From positions 24,188-88,187 of the forward strand of contig JADJMH010000038.1 of assembly GCA_016709675.1 (NCBI GenBank): a stretch of DNA of 64,000 nucleotides, in the 5' to 3' direction. The notes beneath the pieces are model-generated. The model was not told the DNA's origin and made no database searches. It saw only the letters and a program-made list of their open reading frames with translations. The position numbers and the translations under genes were made by a program. Positions 36,156 through 44,817 of the stretch are shown here, piece by piece. Numbering within the stretch: position 1 is the stretch's first letter; each line of letters starts with the position of its first letter. The DNA is from Candidatus Accumulibacter proximus. GTDB lineage: Bacteria; Pseudomonadota; Gammaproteobacteria; Burkholderiales; Rhodocyclaceae.

Positions 36156-38765
36156 TCACTTTTTGCTTGCTGTCGAATACGGCCTCGGCACCCGCCGCCC
36201 GCCCCTCGTCAGATCCATGCGAAAGGCAATCCGCCTGTTTTCGGGGCCATAACTGACGTGGACGGGACTGTCCCGACCGTAATAGTAGAGGCGATCGAAG
36301 GGAAGATTTGCGATGATCCAATCGGCAACTTCGCTCATGTCCTCGTCCTCCACTAGGAAGTCAACTGCCGATCCGAGTCTTTTGCACACTGGATTGCCGT
36401 CACGCTTTCTTTCGTGGCTGGCATGCTGATCTAGTTCTGGGGCAATCCGCCCTGGAATTATCTTGGCGAGCTCTCTTGAGCAGAAGCCATAGGTAAGCCG
36501 GAGCATTCCGAAGTATTCGATGACAGGGTCAAGGACATTGCTGGCGAGTTCAAACAACGCCGTGTACGAGTCCGCCTCCTTCGGCAAATTGGGAATCTGG
36601 CTTCTGAGCTGTGTTTCACCGCACTCAATGAAATCACGATAGGTCAGAAACCGGCCACATGGCTCGCCAGGGTCAGGAACTCGTCGGCTACGGATGAGGT
36701 TGAAGCCGTCCACCTGCCACCGCGCGGCATCGAGCCCGCGATGAAATTGCGACTCGCTCGGACCATAGCCACTCAGGTCAAGTAACGCCAACGCGTCGAG
36801 TTCTTGCTCAAAACGGACCTGCTCCGCATACCCCGGAAACTCCTCATTGATGTATCTCGACTTGTAGTAGAGCAAAGTCGGCGGATAGTCATCCCCATAA
36901 GAGAACAGATCCTGATCCTGATCCCTGAGCTTTACCTTGACGCGCTCGACTAGCCGGGGCAAGGGCACGCCCTCGAAGTCCTCGTACTTGAGGAGGGTCA
37001 CCTTTCCCGAGCGAACGTGAATTTTTACCAGGTCGAAGTTGGTGATGTCGCCACAGAGAACGGCTGCGCACTCCACATAGATCCGGAGTATTGCGGGGAG
37101 TCTGCCGAGTAAACTTGAATGGAGTTGCAGTGACTGACCATCGTCAAGGTAGCCATAACCTTTGCTTGCTGCCTCACGGCATGCCTGGTCAATTGCTTCA
37201 AGGTTGGCCAGTCCGAACAAGGCCTGCCTGGCGGACGCTTGAGCGTTCGCATAGTCGCCAAAGAAGTATCGGATGTCCCGTTGAATGCCCGCTTCAAGAT
37301 GGCGGTAGGGTCGCCGTTTCTGGAATTGTTGGAGCGCGAGAAACACAATCAGGTCCGAACTCCGGGCATCCCGCGCCCGAGCGACGGTGCGGGCATCGAG
37401 TCGACTTTCTGCGAGCTTCAATGCCCTCGCTAATGAACCAAGCTGCTCCTCGATTCGCGCGATGAGCTCAAACGAAACCTCGTCTCTCTGCGGTGGCCTG
37501 CCAAGCTCCAGGTAGGTCGACGAAAGGTGTTCGAAGAGCTGGCGATTGGTCTCAACGATTGTCGCTGTGCGGTCGGTGCGCTGACGAGAGGACGACTTTG
37601 GCCTTTCATGGCTCCAACCTCGCGCGAGAACGGTCTGTACCCGATGGCGATAACGCATGGAGAGGAATCTCTGTTCGAGATCCTTGTCCCGAAAGACAAA
37701 AAAGACCCCTGGACCTGCCGCGATCGCGCTCTCGTCGAGGGTGTGCTCAATGAAGTCACGCAACTGTGCCTGCGTAAAGTATTTCTGGAAAGTGTTCCTC
37801 GATGAGAGATACCCATCCCCGTAGGGCCTTCCATCAAGCGGGGCCTTGCTAGAAAGCATCGCTGCTACCGACAAGACGCCCCGAACGTGAGAATAGGCTC
37901 CCCGAAGCGCCTCGACCCGCTCGTCGAAGTTCTCGATGACGTTTACGACAAAGCCAATATTGACTACGTCTGCTGCCCGCTTGGCTGCCTCCGGCGCATA
38001 GTGCGGATCCCAACCGCTGGCATCGATGCCATTTGCGAGCAAGCCGCGAACGTCGTCGCCACGCCCACAGCCATAGTCAAAAAAAGTGGTCGCCCCATGA
38101 ATTAGACCATGCCGTGAAAGGGCCTGCACCGGCGCCGAGAAGTTCGATCGTGCCAGTGCAGTACGATGGCGGTGGACCGACGCCTGCTCCTCCATGGACA
38201 CGTCGCTTTGGTACGTGTCCCCGCCGGCGTTTGCCAACGGCACGAACTGTCCCCCCATCAGCTCATAGCCATGCCTAGCGATGAGCTGGCACCAGTATTC
38301 ACGGAAGCCGATACGATTCGGCTCATCAAATAGCCCGATCTCGATGGCCGTATCGGTCACCTCTCGATATGCAGGAATTCTGAGGTCATCAGGGACGAGA
38401 AGAAGTTCCTTTCTGTGAAGTATCGGCGGGTTCCGCGACTCTTCATAGGTGCGAAACACGCTCGTGCCTCGCGAAAGAGAAACCTTCCAGCTTCGCCCCA
38501 AGGCGGGGAAAGCGTCATCGAAGAAATCAACGTAGTCGAGAAGCGATATCTCGTCACCGGAACGGTGCAGCTTGATTACGTTGAACTGCTGCTCTGGCAC
38601 AGCGCAAGCGATTCGAGCTGCCATTTCCATCGACCCACGCCATTCAGCAGGCAGCAGATGCAGAGCAGAGACGTGAAGGTACAAGTGTTCAGCGACCTGT
38701 TTGCCAACATCTGGCGGCCAAGGTGACCGCACACACCCGGCAGAGGAGTCAGTAGTTTCGAGCAT
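36156..38765 (-). CDS. DNA phosphorothioation-associated putative methyltransferase
   Basis: 869-aa protein of the family found beside dnd/ssp genes. The SAM-binding motif FFDYGCGRGDDVRGL is at about 228-242. Residues 28-97 and 546-613 are recognisably duplicated: QFNVIKLHRSGDEISLLDY matches FDLVKIHVRSGKVTLLKYED, with the surrounding helices also alike. Thus the methyltransferase core is flanked by two copies of one domain. The target (DNA base or protein) is not known. It is on the same strand as sspFGH, 342 bp upstream. No clear Shine-Dalgarno precedes the ATG, but the first repeat requires a start near 38765. Confidence 0.8.
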   Translation of the reverse strand: MLETTDSSAGCVRSPWPPDVGKQVAEHLYLHVSALHLLPAEWRGSMEMAARIACAVPEQQFNVIKLHRSGDEISLLDYVDFFDDAFPALGRSWKVSLSRGTSVFRTYEESRNPPILHRKELLLVPDDLRIPAYREVTDTAIEIGLFDEPNRIGFREYWCQLIARHGYELMGGQFVPLANAGGDTYQSDVSMEEQASVHRHRTALARSNFSAPVQALSRHGLIHGATTFFDYGCGRGDDVRGLLANGIDASGWDPHYAPEAAKRAADVVNIGFVVNVIENFDERVEALRGAYSHVRGVLSVAAMLSSKAPLDGRPYGDGYLSSRNTFQKYFTQAQLRDFIEHTLDESAIAAGPGVFFVFRDKDLEQRFLSMRYRHRVQTVLARGWSHERPKSSSRQRTDRTATIVETNRQLFEHLSSTYLELGRPPQRDEVSFELIARIEEQLGSLARALKLAESRLDARTVARARDARSSDLIVFLALQQFQKRRPYRHLEAGIQRDIRYFFGDYANAQASARQALFGLANLEAIDQACREAASKGYGYLDDGQSLQLHSSLLGRLPAILRIYVECAAVLCGDITNFDLVKIHVRSGKVTLLKYEDFEGVPLPRLVERVKVKLRDQDQDLFSYGDDYPPTLLYYKSRYINEEFPGYAEQVRFEQELDALALLDLSGYGPSESQFHRGLDAARWQVDGFNLIRSRRVPDPGEPCGRFLTYRDFIECGETQLRSQIPNLPKEADSYTALFELASNVLDPVIEYFGMLRLTYGFCSRELAKIIPGRIAPELDQHASHERKRDGNPVCKRLGSAVDFLVEDEDMSEVADWIIANLPFDRLYYYGRDSPVHVSYGPENRRIAFRMDLTRGGRRVPRPYSTASKK

Positions 38766-39457
38766 AGACGGAGAACGGGTGAGTAAGGGCAGGTTGACCT
38801 AGGCCTAGCTTGATGACTCAGGTGTCTTCGATCAACCCAGCACTCAGTATCAGCAGGAATACCGGCAAAAGGAGGATCATCGGATCAGGAGACAAGATAC
38901 GTCGCGCACCAGCACCGTCGACCGGACGTCGAGCGCCTCAAGATCGGCAGAACACCACCAGACCGACACTTTAACCTGGCGCTGGGCGTCGACGAAACGC
39001 ACGACACTCCTAACAAGCGCGATAGACGACGGCTGGCCTCAAAGATGATAACCCATCCAGTATCGGTGCTCACACAGCGCTGCTTCGAACTGGTCAGCTT
39101 GTCGGGAAGCGTCATGACTAGCAGGTCATCGGAGAGCAGTAGGGGGTTCAGAACCTAGTGCCGAAACTTGGTGCGCTCGGAGCGTTTCGCGATCGCGGTC
39201 AGATCGCGAATCTCGCGTTCGACCAGGCGCTTGAGAAGGATCTCAACTTGATGCCGTCTTGGTGCTGACTTGGTGCTGAGCTGTTTCTGCGGGATCTGCC
39301 CTATTGGGTTCCGGTGTTGCGACGAGCCCAAGAGCGTCGCCGTCGAAAGACCAAGACTGGCGGCCCGTCGCGTTGATCGGTATATTAACGGCTTAAAACT
39401 ACCGCTTACAGCCACAGAAAGCCATTAACCGCCTTATATGTACCGCCTTGCTCATCA
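38766..39457. other. Spacer between the phosphorothioation island and hipBA
   Basis: About 690 bp without a convincing gene. Short minus-strand frames at 38885-39115 and 39155-39415 have no start signal or family resemblance. An 11-bp perfect tandem repeat (CTTGGTGCTGA, 39258-39279) and the hipB operator candidate lie here. The right third is AT-rich, as expected for a promoter. Confidence 0.5.
39385..39450 (+). promoter_or_regulatory. Candidate hipBA promoter/operator with inverted and repeated boxes
   Basis: TTAACGGCTT (39385-39394) and AAGCCATTAA (39419-39428) form an inverted repeat with one mismatch. Related TACCGCTTA, AACCGCCTTA and TACCGCCTT boxes recur between 39400 and 39449, just before the hipB ATG. 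HipB proteins autorepress by binding several spaced sites, so these repeats are plausible operators. This is positional inference. Confidence 0.4.
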
Positions 39458-39772
39458 ATGAATACCTTGTCCTTCACCACCCCGCACGAACTCCAGGTCC
39501 TCCTCGGTGAGCGGCTGCGGCGCCTGCGTCTGAACCGCAACCTCGATCAGCTCACCACCGCCGAGAAGGCCGGCATTTCGGAAAAGGCCTTGCGCAATCT
39601 CGAAGCCGGCCGGGGATCGACTATCGAAACGCTGCTGCGCGTGCTGAAGGCGCTCGATTCGCTGCAGGGGATCGACCTGCTCGCGCCCGAAGCCACGGTC
39701 AATCCGCTCGACCTGCTGCGCCAGCCGCGGCTGCCACAGCGGGCGCGCCGGCGCGCGAAGGAGAAGGGATGA
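39458..39772 (+). CDS. hipB: HipB-like HTH antitoxin/autoregulator
   Basis: 104-aa Xre-family DNA-binding protein: LLGERLRRLRLNRNLDQLTT, then AEKAGISEKALRNLEAGRGS, a clear Cro/C1-type helix-turn-helix at about residues 12-60. The C-terminus is basic. Its stop overlaps the hipA start (ATGA at 39769-39772). As HipB it should bind and inhibit HipA and repress the operon through the repeated boxes upstream. Confidence 0.88.
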   Translation: MNTLSFTTPHELQVLLGERLRRLRLNRNLDQLTTAEKAGISEKALRNLEAGRGSTIETLLRVLKALDSLQGIDLLAPEATVNPLDLLRQPRLPQRARRRAKEKG

Positions 39773-41058
39773 ACACGCCGGTGATCGAGGTCCGCATCTG
39801 GGGCCAGCGGGTCGGCGCGGTCGCTCCCGATCCGCGCCTCGGCTGCTACGTGTTCGCCTACGACCCCGCCTGGCGGCGCAGCGGCATCGAGCTGGCGCCG
39901 ATGACCATGCCGCTGGCTGACCCGCGCCCGAGCTTTGCCTTTCCCGAGCTGAGCGACGCGGGCTACAAGCGCCTGCCCGGCCTACTCGCCGATGCGCTGC
40001 CCGACGACTTCGGCAACGCGCTGATCGACGCCTGGATGAGTGCTCGCGGCGTCGAGCGGCGCGCGGTCACCACCCTCGACCGCCTGGCCTACATGGGCCG
40101 ACGCGGCATGGGTGCGCTCGAGTTCAAGCCGGCGCGTGGCGCGCACCGCGAGAGCGCCGAGCCGCTGGCCATGAAGAGCCTGGTCGAGAGCGCGCGCAGG
40201 ATCATCCGCGCCGACCTGTCCGGTGACCTGCAGGCGCAGGCGGCGCTGGCCAACATCATCCGCGTCGGCACCTCGGCCGGCGGCGCGCGCGCCAAGGCCG
40301 TCGTCGCCTGGCATCCGCAGACCGGCGAGATACGCAGCGGCCAGTTCGACGCCGCCCCCGGCTTCGAGCACTGGCTGCTCAAGTTCGACGGCGTCGGCAA
40401 GGATGCCGAGCTGGGCGGCAGCGCCGATTACGGGCGCATCGAGTACGCCTACCACCTGATGGCGACGGCCGCCGGCATCCGCATGTCGCCCTGCCGCCTG
40501 CTCGAAGAGAGCGGGCGCGCCCACTTCATGACCCGCCGTTTCGACCGCGACGTCGTCGATGGCGTCACCATCAGGCACCATGTGCAGACGCTCTGCGCCA
40601 TGAGCCATGTGGACTACAAGCAGCGCGCCACCCACGCCTACGCCCAGCTCTTCATGGCCGTCGCCGGGCTCGGGCTGGGCGACGAGGCGATCGGGCAGAC
40701 GTTCCGGCGCATGGCTTTCAACGTCATGGCGAGGAATTGCGACGACCATACCAAGAACTTCGCCTTCCGCCTGAAGCAAGGTGGAAGCTGGGAACTGGCG
40801 CCGGCCTACGACGTGACCTACGCGCACAATCCCAAGGGCCAGTGGACCTACCAGCACCTGCTGAGCGTCAACGGCAGGTTCAGCGGCATCACCCGCGCCG
40901 ACCTGCTGGTCGAGGCCGACCGCTTCGGCATTCGCCGGCCGCTCGACGCCCTTGCCGACGTGCGCGCCGCCCTCGACGCCTGGCCCGGGTTCGCCCGCCA
41001 GGCCGGCCTCGCCGAGCCAACGATCGCCGCTGTCGGCAGCGACTTTGAGGTGTTATGA
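39769..41058 (+). CDS. hipA: HipA-like Ser/Thr kinase toxin
   Basis: 429 aa. The N-terminal HipA_N-like domain contains RRGMGALEFKPA (about 111-122). GTSAGGARAKAVVAW at 167-181 corresponds to the ATP-binding loop, FMTRRFDRD to a conserved core strand, NCDDHTKNFAF at 323-333 to the catalytic loop and YDVTY to the metal-binding DFG equivalent, so the kinase looks intact. HipA toxins phosphorylate glutamyl-tRNA synthetase or other targets to cause dormancy. It is translationally coupled to hipB. Location next to the defence island suggests an addiction or defence role. Confidence 0.9.
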   Translation: MNTPVIEVRIWGQRVGAVAPDPRLGCYVFAYDPAWRRSGIELAPMTMPLADPRPSFAFPELSDAGYKRLPGLLADALPDDFGNALIDAWMSARGVERRAVTTLDRLAYMGRRGMGALEFKPARGAHRESAEPLAMKSLVESARRIIRADLSGDLQAQAALANIIRVGTSAGGARAKAVVAWHPQTGEIRSGQFDAAPGFEHWLLKFDGVGKDAELGGSADYGRIEYAYHLMATAAGIRMSPCRLLEESGRAHFMTRRFDRDVVDGVTIRHHVQTLCAMSHVDYKQRATHAYAQLFMAVAGLGLGDEAIGQTFRRMAFNVMARNCDDHTKNFAFRLKQGGSWELAPAYDVTYAHNPKGQWTYQHLLSVNGRFSGITRADLLVEADRFGIRRPLDALADVRAALDAWPGFARQAGLAEPTIAAVGSDFEVL

Positions 41059-41077
41059 AAGATTCCGGGAGACTCCG

Positions 41078-42058
41078 ATGAGCAACATGGGACGCATCTA
41101 CCAGATCGACCAGATGCTCGGCGCGCAGCGCTTCGTCAGCCGCGGGGAGCTGCAGGAACGTCTCGGCGTCTCCTGGGCGACGCTCAAGCGCGATATCGCC
41201 TACATGCGCGATCGTCTCAACGCGCCGGTCGTTTTCGACCGCGCGCTGGGCGGCTACCGCTTCGCGAAGATCGAACAGCGGCTTGGCCCGCCGTATGAGC
41301 TGCCCGGCCTGTGGTTTGCCGCCGAGGAGATCCATGCCCTGCTGACCATGCAGCACCTGCTCTCGAATCTCGACACCGGCGGCCTGCTCGGGCCGCAGAT
41401 CCAGCCCCTGCTCGCCCGCCTCACCGGCCTGCTCGGCGCCGCCGACAATCCGGTCGAGGAAGTGCAGCGCCGCATTCGCATCCAGGCGGTCGGCGCGCGT
41501 GAGTTGCATCTCGATCACTTCCAGGCGGTTGGCTCGGCGCTGTTGCGAAGGAAGCGCCTGCTCATCCGCTATCACGCGCGCGGCACCGACGAGGTGACCG
41601 AACGCGAAGTCTCGCCGCAGCGACTCAACCACTACCGCCACAACTGGTATCTCGATGCCTGGTGTCATCTGCGCGACGGCCTGCGCGCCTTCTCGGTCGA
41701 CGCCATCGAACACGCCGAAATCCTCGACACCCCGGCGATGGACGTTGCCGATGAGCGACTCGATGAGGTGCTCGGATCCGGCTACGGCATCTTTTCTGGC
41801 GACCAGGTCTCCTGGGCCGTGCTGCGCTTCACGCCGGAGCGGGCGCGCTGGGTCGCTGCCGAGCGCTGGCACCCGAAGCAGGAAGGCAGGCTGCTCGACG
41901 ATGGCGGCTACGAGCTGCGTGTGCCCTATACCGACGACCGCGAACTGATCATGGACATCCTGAAGTACGGCGGTGACTGCACGGTCATCGAGCCGGCAGG
42001 GCTCAAGGCAAGAGTGGCTGAGGAATTGCGGCGCGGACTGGAAAATTATTTGGCGTAG
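41078..42058 (+). CDS. WYL-domain transcriptional regulator
   Basis: 326 aa. The N-terminal HTH is of the HTH_11/DeoR-like type (IYQIDQMLGAQRFVSRGELQ, WATLKRDIAYMRDRL). The WYL domain contains RHNWYLDAWCHLRDGLRAFS, and a WCX-like C-terminal extension ends at 326. WYL proteins of this layout (BrxR, CapW, PIF1-linked regulators) often control defence loci by sensing a ligand. It starts 20 bases after hipA, with GGGAGA upstream, so it is probably in the hipBA transcript. A link to the phosphorothioation island is speculative. Confidence 0.88.
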   Translation: MSNMGRIYQIDQMLGAQRFVSRGELQERLGVSWATLKRDIAYMRDRLNAPVVFDRALGGYRFAKIEQRLGPPYELPGLWFAAEEIHALLTMQHLLSNLDTGGLLGPQIQPLLARLTGLLGAADNPVEEVQRRIRIQAVGARELHLDHFQAVGSALLRRKRLLIRYHARGTDEVTEREVSPQRLNHYRHNWYLDAWCHLRDGLRAFSVDAIEHAEILDTPAMDVADERLDEVLGSGYGIFSGDQVSWAVLRFTPERARWVAAERWHPKQEGRLLDDGGYELRVPYTDDRELIMDILKYGGDCTVIEPAGLKARVAEELRRGLENYLA

Positions 42059-42130
42059 CGCGTCTCAAGCTCACTCTGTGAGCCCGGGAGGGCGCACACT
42101 GGCTGCCATCAACCCTGACGGAGCCCTACC

Positions 42131-42307
42131 ATGCCCTCTCACGACACCCCCTTCTTCGACCGCCTGCAGGCCGTCTTTAACGTTCTCGTCGGCGTCACCG
42201 ATACGCGTTCGCTACCGTACGCCTTTCGCGCGCCGGCCCCCTGGGAAATCGACCCGGAGGCGCTGCAGCGCCCCGCGATCTGGCGGCGGACCCGGCTGGT
42301 GCGCTGA
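42131..42307 (+). CDS. Small hypothetical protein, 58 aa
   Basis: A short frame beginning MPSHDTPFFDRLQAVFNVLV and ending RRTRLVR, 72 bases after the WYL regulator. No motif is recognised. Coding is plausible from the aromatic/hydrophobic pattern but there is no strong ribosome binding site. It may be a fragment. Confidence 0.3.
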   Translation: MPSHDTPFFDRLQAVFNVLVGVTDTRSLPYAFRAPAPWEIDPEALQRPAIWRRTRLVR

Positions 42308-42510
42308 CTGGCCGCCTTTGGCCGCATGCGGGCTGTCCGGGGTGTTCGTCGAGCCGGCACCCAATTGCCTGATGGCAGCCGGAGCGGCCGGAGGCCGCGC
42401 AGCCAGCCGCATTCACCCCGCGCTCCTCCCGATTCGGCAACCGAAAGCGGGCGAACGCTGCGCTTGGGCAACAACAATCTGCCCCACCAGCGGCCGGCGC
42501 GCCTGGGGGC

Positions 42511-43118
42511 TTACCTCTGGTGCCGGCGCCGGCGTGATGCGGCGATTCCGAAGAGGCCGGCACCCAGCAGTGCCAGGGAGGCCGGTTCCGGCACCTCATT
42601 CAGGAAGCCGCGGATTTCACCGCCTGGAACAAAGTGGTGTGAATGTTCAGGTACGCCCTGCCTTCAGCAAGCCCCAGGGCGAGGGCGGCTTCCGCACCTG
42701 CTGCGGTGCCGCCATTGGCGGCCAGAAATGCCGCATTGAAGGAGGCGGCCTTGTTCAGGTCGAAGGTATTGTTGTAAGCGCCGCTCGTAACCCCGGCAGG
42801 AAAACCGGGAAACGTTGGCGTCGTGGTGGCCACACCTACATTGCCGGGACTCGCGATGCAGCAGTGGATATGCGCTGCCGTGACGTTGCCAGTCAGGCCG
42901 CTGAACGTGACGTCCAACGAAAGCGTATGCAAGACGCTATCGTAGATCACGAGGGCCGTACCCTGGCCCGATGACGCATTCGGGGGATTTTCCGACGCGC
43001 CGTCGAGCACGGCGTAGTAACGAATTGGTGTGGCCTGCGCCGACGGTACGGCGCCGAGAGTCAGTAGTGAGAGGACGACTGCCGTAATGGCGGAAGCAAA
43101 CGAGCGAGATTTGGTCAT
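42511..43118 (-). pseudogene. CHRD-domain protein with PEP-CTERM signal, single-base frameshift
   Basis: A signal peptide (SAITAVVLSLLTLGAVPSAQA) is followed by a CHRD domain (YYAVLDGASENPPNASSGQG, TAAHIHC, GRAYLNIHTTLF). The frame then reads QAVKSAAS and stops at 42600. Shifting by one base at 42626 restores PGGEIRGFL, then VPEPASLALLGAGLFGIAAS and RRRRHQR with a stop at 42511: a textbook PEP-CTERM sorting signal. Thus one base seems lost from a C3 run (now CC). The ATG at 43118 has GGAGGAAACC upstream. Intact, it would be an exosortase-processed surface protein. A sequencing error or real mutation are both possible. Confidence 0.85.
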
Positions 43119-43404
43119 GGTTTCCTCCGGTTTCAACCAGTGCGGGTTGTCAGGCAAAGAGCGCCGATCATTAGCACGCAAGATTCGTGCTCACTTTAAG
43201 TTGACAATATTATTCAGGTATTTGGGGCAGCGAGCGATTTGCTGACTGCGGCAACTGTAAAGAATTCCGACAGGCTGGACTCGCTTCTGCCCGCGGGCAG
43301 GCTCCGCAACGGGATGCACGGCGATGGCGGCGCCAGCGCGGTGAATCGTCGGGTGGATGCTGAGAGTCGCGGTCCGGAGCCGATTCCGGTACCGCCGGCG
43401 AAGA

Positions 43405-44817
43405 TCAGTCGCCGTTTTTGCCGGGCCCACGGCCGGGTTGTTCCAGCTTCGACCGCGAGACCTGCCGCGCGAGCCGCAGGGCCATCCAGGCCAGCAGGGC
43501 GACGCCAAGCAACAGGCTGCCCCACAGGGTCCAGCGCTGCCAGTCGATGGCCGCGCGCGTCGCGCTCTCGCTGGCCAGCCGGTGGGGGCTGCCGCTGCTG
43601 GCGCGGCCGATCGGCAAAGCGCCAGCCTTGTCCTCGTCCCCGGCGCGGTAGCCGGGTACCAGCGTCGCGATCGGGTAGGCGGCCGGCCCGGCGCTGCTGC
43701 TGCCATAGGCGAGTTGAAACGGTGCCGCGCCGCGGGCGGTAAAGACCAGGCCCTGTGGCACCCAGCCGGCGGCCAGAACCGGTACCCCGGCACCGAGGCC
43801 ACCGCCGCGCTGATCGACGCGCAGCAGCCAGTAGCGATGGGTCACGGTTGCAGTGACGAGGTCCGGGTTGACCACCTCCTGATCAGCCGCGCCGAGCCGG
43901 TAAACGCTGCTCAGCGCAACCCGCTGCCAGGGATCGTTGCTGCGCGCGCGCGACAGGACTTCGACCGAGGCGACGGTATTGGACTGCGGCAGGAGCAGAC
44001 GCAGGCGGTCCACCGGGAACTGGCCACCGAGGTCGAAAGCGTATTCACCGGCCTTGTCGCTGACCGCGCTCCCGGCCACCTGTTTCCACTGCCGTGGTGC
44101 CTCGACCACCGCCTCGCCCGGCTCGCCAGCAAGACCGGCCAGTTCCACGGCTTGCGCGGTTGCCGGCCAGGACAGACGAAAGTACTTTGCCCGACGCGGC
44201 AGGAACTCCACCCGCAGTTGCTCCAGCTCTTGCCCTGCCGCCACCAGCCGTAGCACGGGCGCGTCGGCCACCAGCATCTGCCAGCGCGCCAGGTCATCGC
44301 TGGCATCGACGCGCACCCTGCTGACGACGTTGTCGGCGCCGCGCGGCAGTTCCAGAACCAGCGCCTGCAGCGGCTGCTGCAGCGCCGCGGCATCGACCAG
44401 GTAACCGAGCAGCATGGCTTCGCGCTGCCGCCTCGGCTCGCCGCCGTGCATGGTGACCACCGCCCTCCCCGTCTGGCGCTCAATGCGAACTTCGAGCCCC
44501 TCGACACCGCTGCCGGCATCGCCGCGCAGGGCGAAGAACGGCAGCGGCAACAGCGGCTGCTTCTCGCGCAGGGCGACCGGCCGCGGCTGGAAGGCATGCG
44601 GCACGGGCTCGCCGGCGCCGTTGAACACCCGCAGGTCGGCGAGGTCGGCGCGCACCACGCCCTCGTAGACGGCCGGCGGCAATTCGACCTGAAGCAGCGC
44701 CTGCGGGCCGCTGGCCTCGAGCGGGACGCCGAAGGCGAAGTCGGCCGGTGCCTCGGCAACCGCCAGGCCAGTCAGCAGAAGCAACCCCCATGCACCCCAT
44801 GTACCGGGCAATCTCAT
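43405..44817 (-). CDS. DUF3999 family envelope protein
   Basis: 470 aa with a signal peptide (TWGAWGLLLLTGLAVAEA), a long beta-rich periplasmic part and one C-terminal membrane helix (LWGSLLLGVALLAWMALRLA) followed by a basic tail. This is the DUF3999 layout. Its ATG overlaps the stop of the upstream DUF2339 gene (44814-44817, TGA/ATG), and DUF2339-DUF3999 pairs are a recurrent operon in proteobacteria. No enzymatic role is known; the pairing suggests a joint envelope function. Confidence 0.85.
   Translation of the reverse strand: MRLPGTWGAWGLLLLTGLAVAEAPADFAFGVPLEASGPQALLQVELPPAVYEGVVRADLADLRVFNGAGEPVPHAFQPRPVALREKQPLLPLPFFALRGDAGSGVEGLEVRIERQTGRAVVTMHGGEPRRQREAMLLGYLVDAAALQQPLQALVLELPRGADNVVSRVRVDASDDLARWQMLVADAPVLRLVAAGQELEQLRVEFLPRRAKYFRLSWPATAQAVELAGLAGEPGEAVVEAPRQWKQVAGSAVSDKAGEYAFDLGGQFPVDRLRLLLPQSNTVASVEVLSRARSNDPWQRVALSSVYRLGAADQEVVNPDLVTATVTHRYWLLRVDQRGGGLGAGVPVLAAGWVPQGLVFTARGAAPFQLAYGSSSAGPAAYPIATLVPGYRAGDEDKAGALPIGRASSGSPHRLASESATRAAIDWQRWTLWGSLLLGVALLAWMALRLARQVSRSKLEQPGRGPGKNGD

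Noticed and set aside
38885..39115. Small minus-strand frame between the methyltransferase and hipB genes
   Set aside because: No start signal, no recognisable motif and a low-complexity composition.
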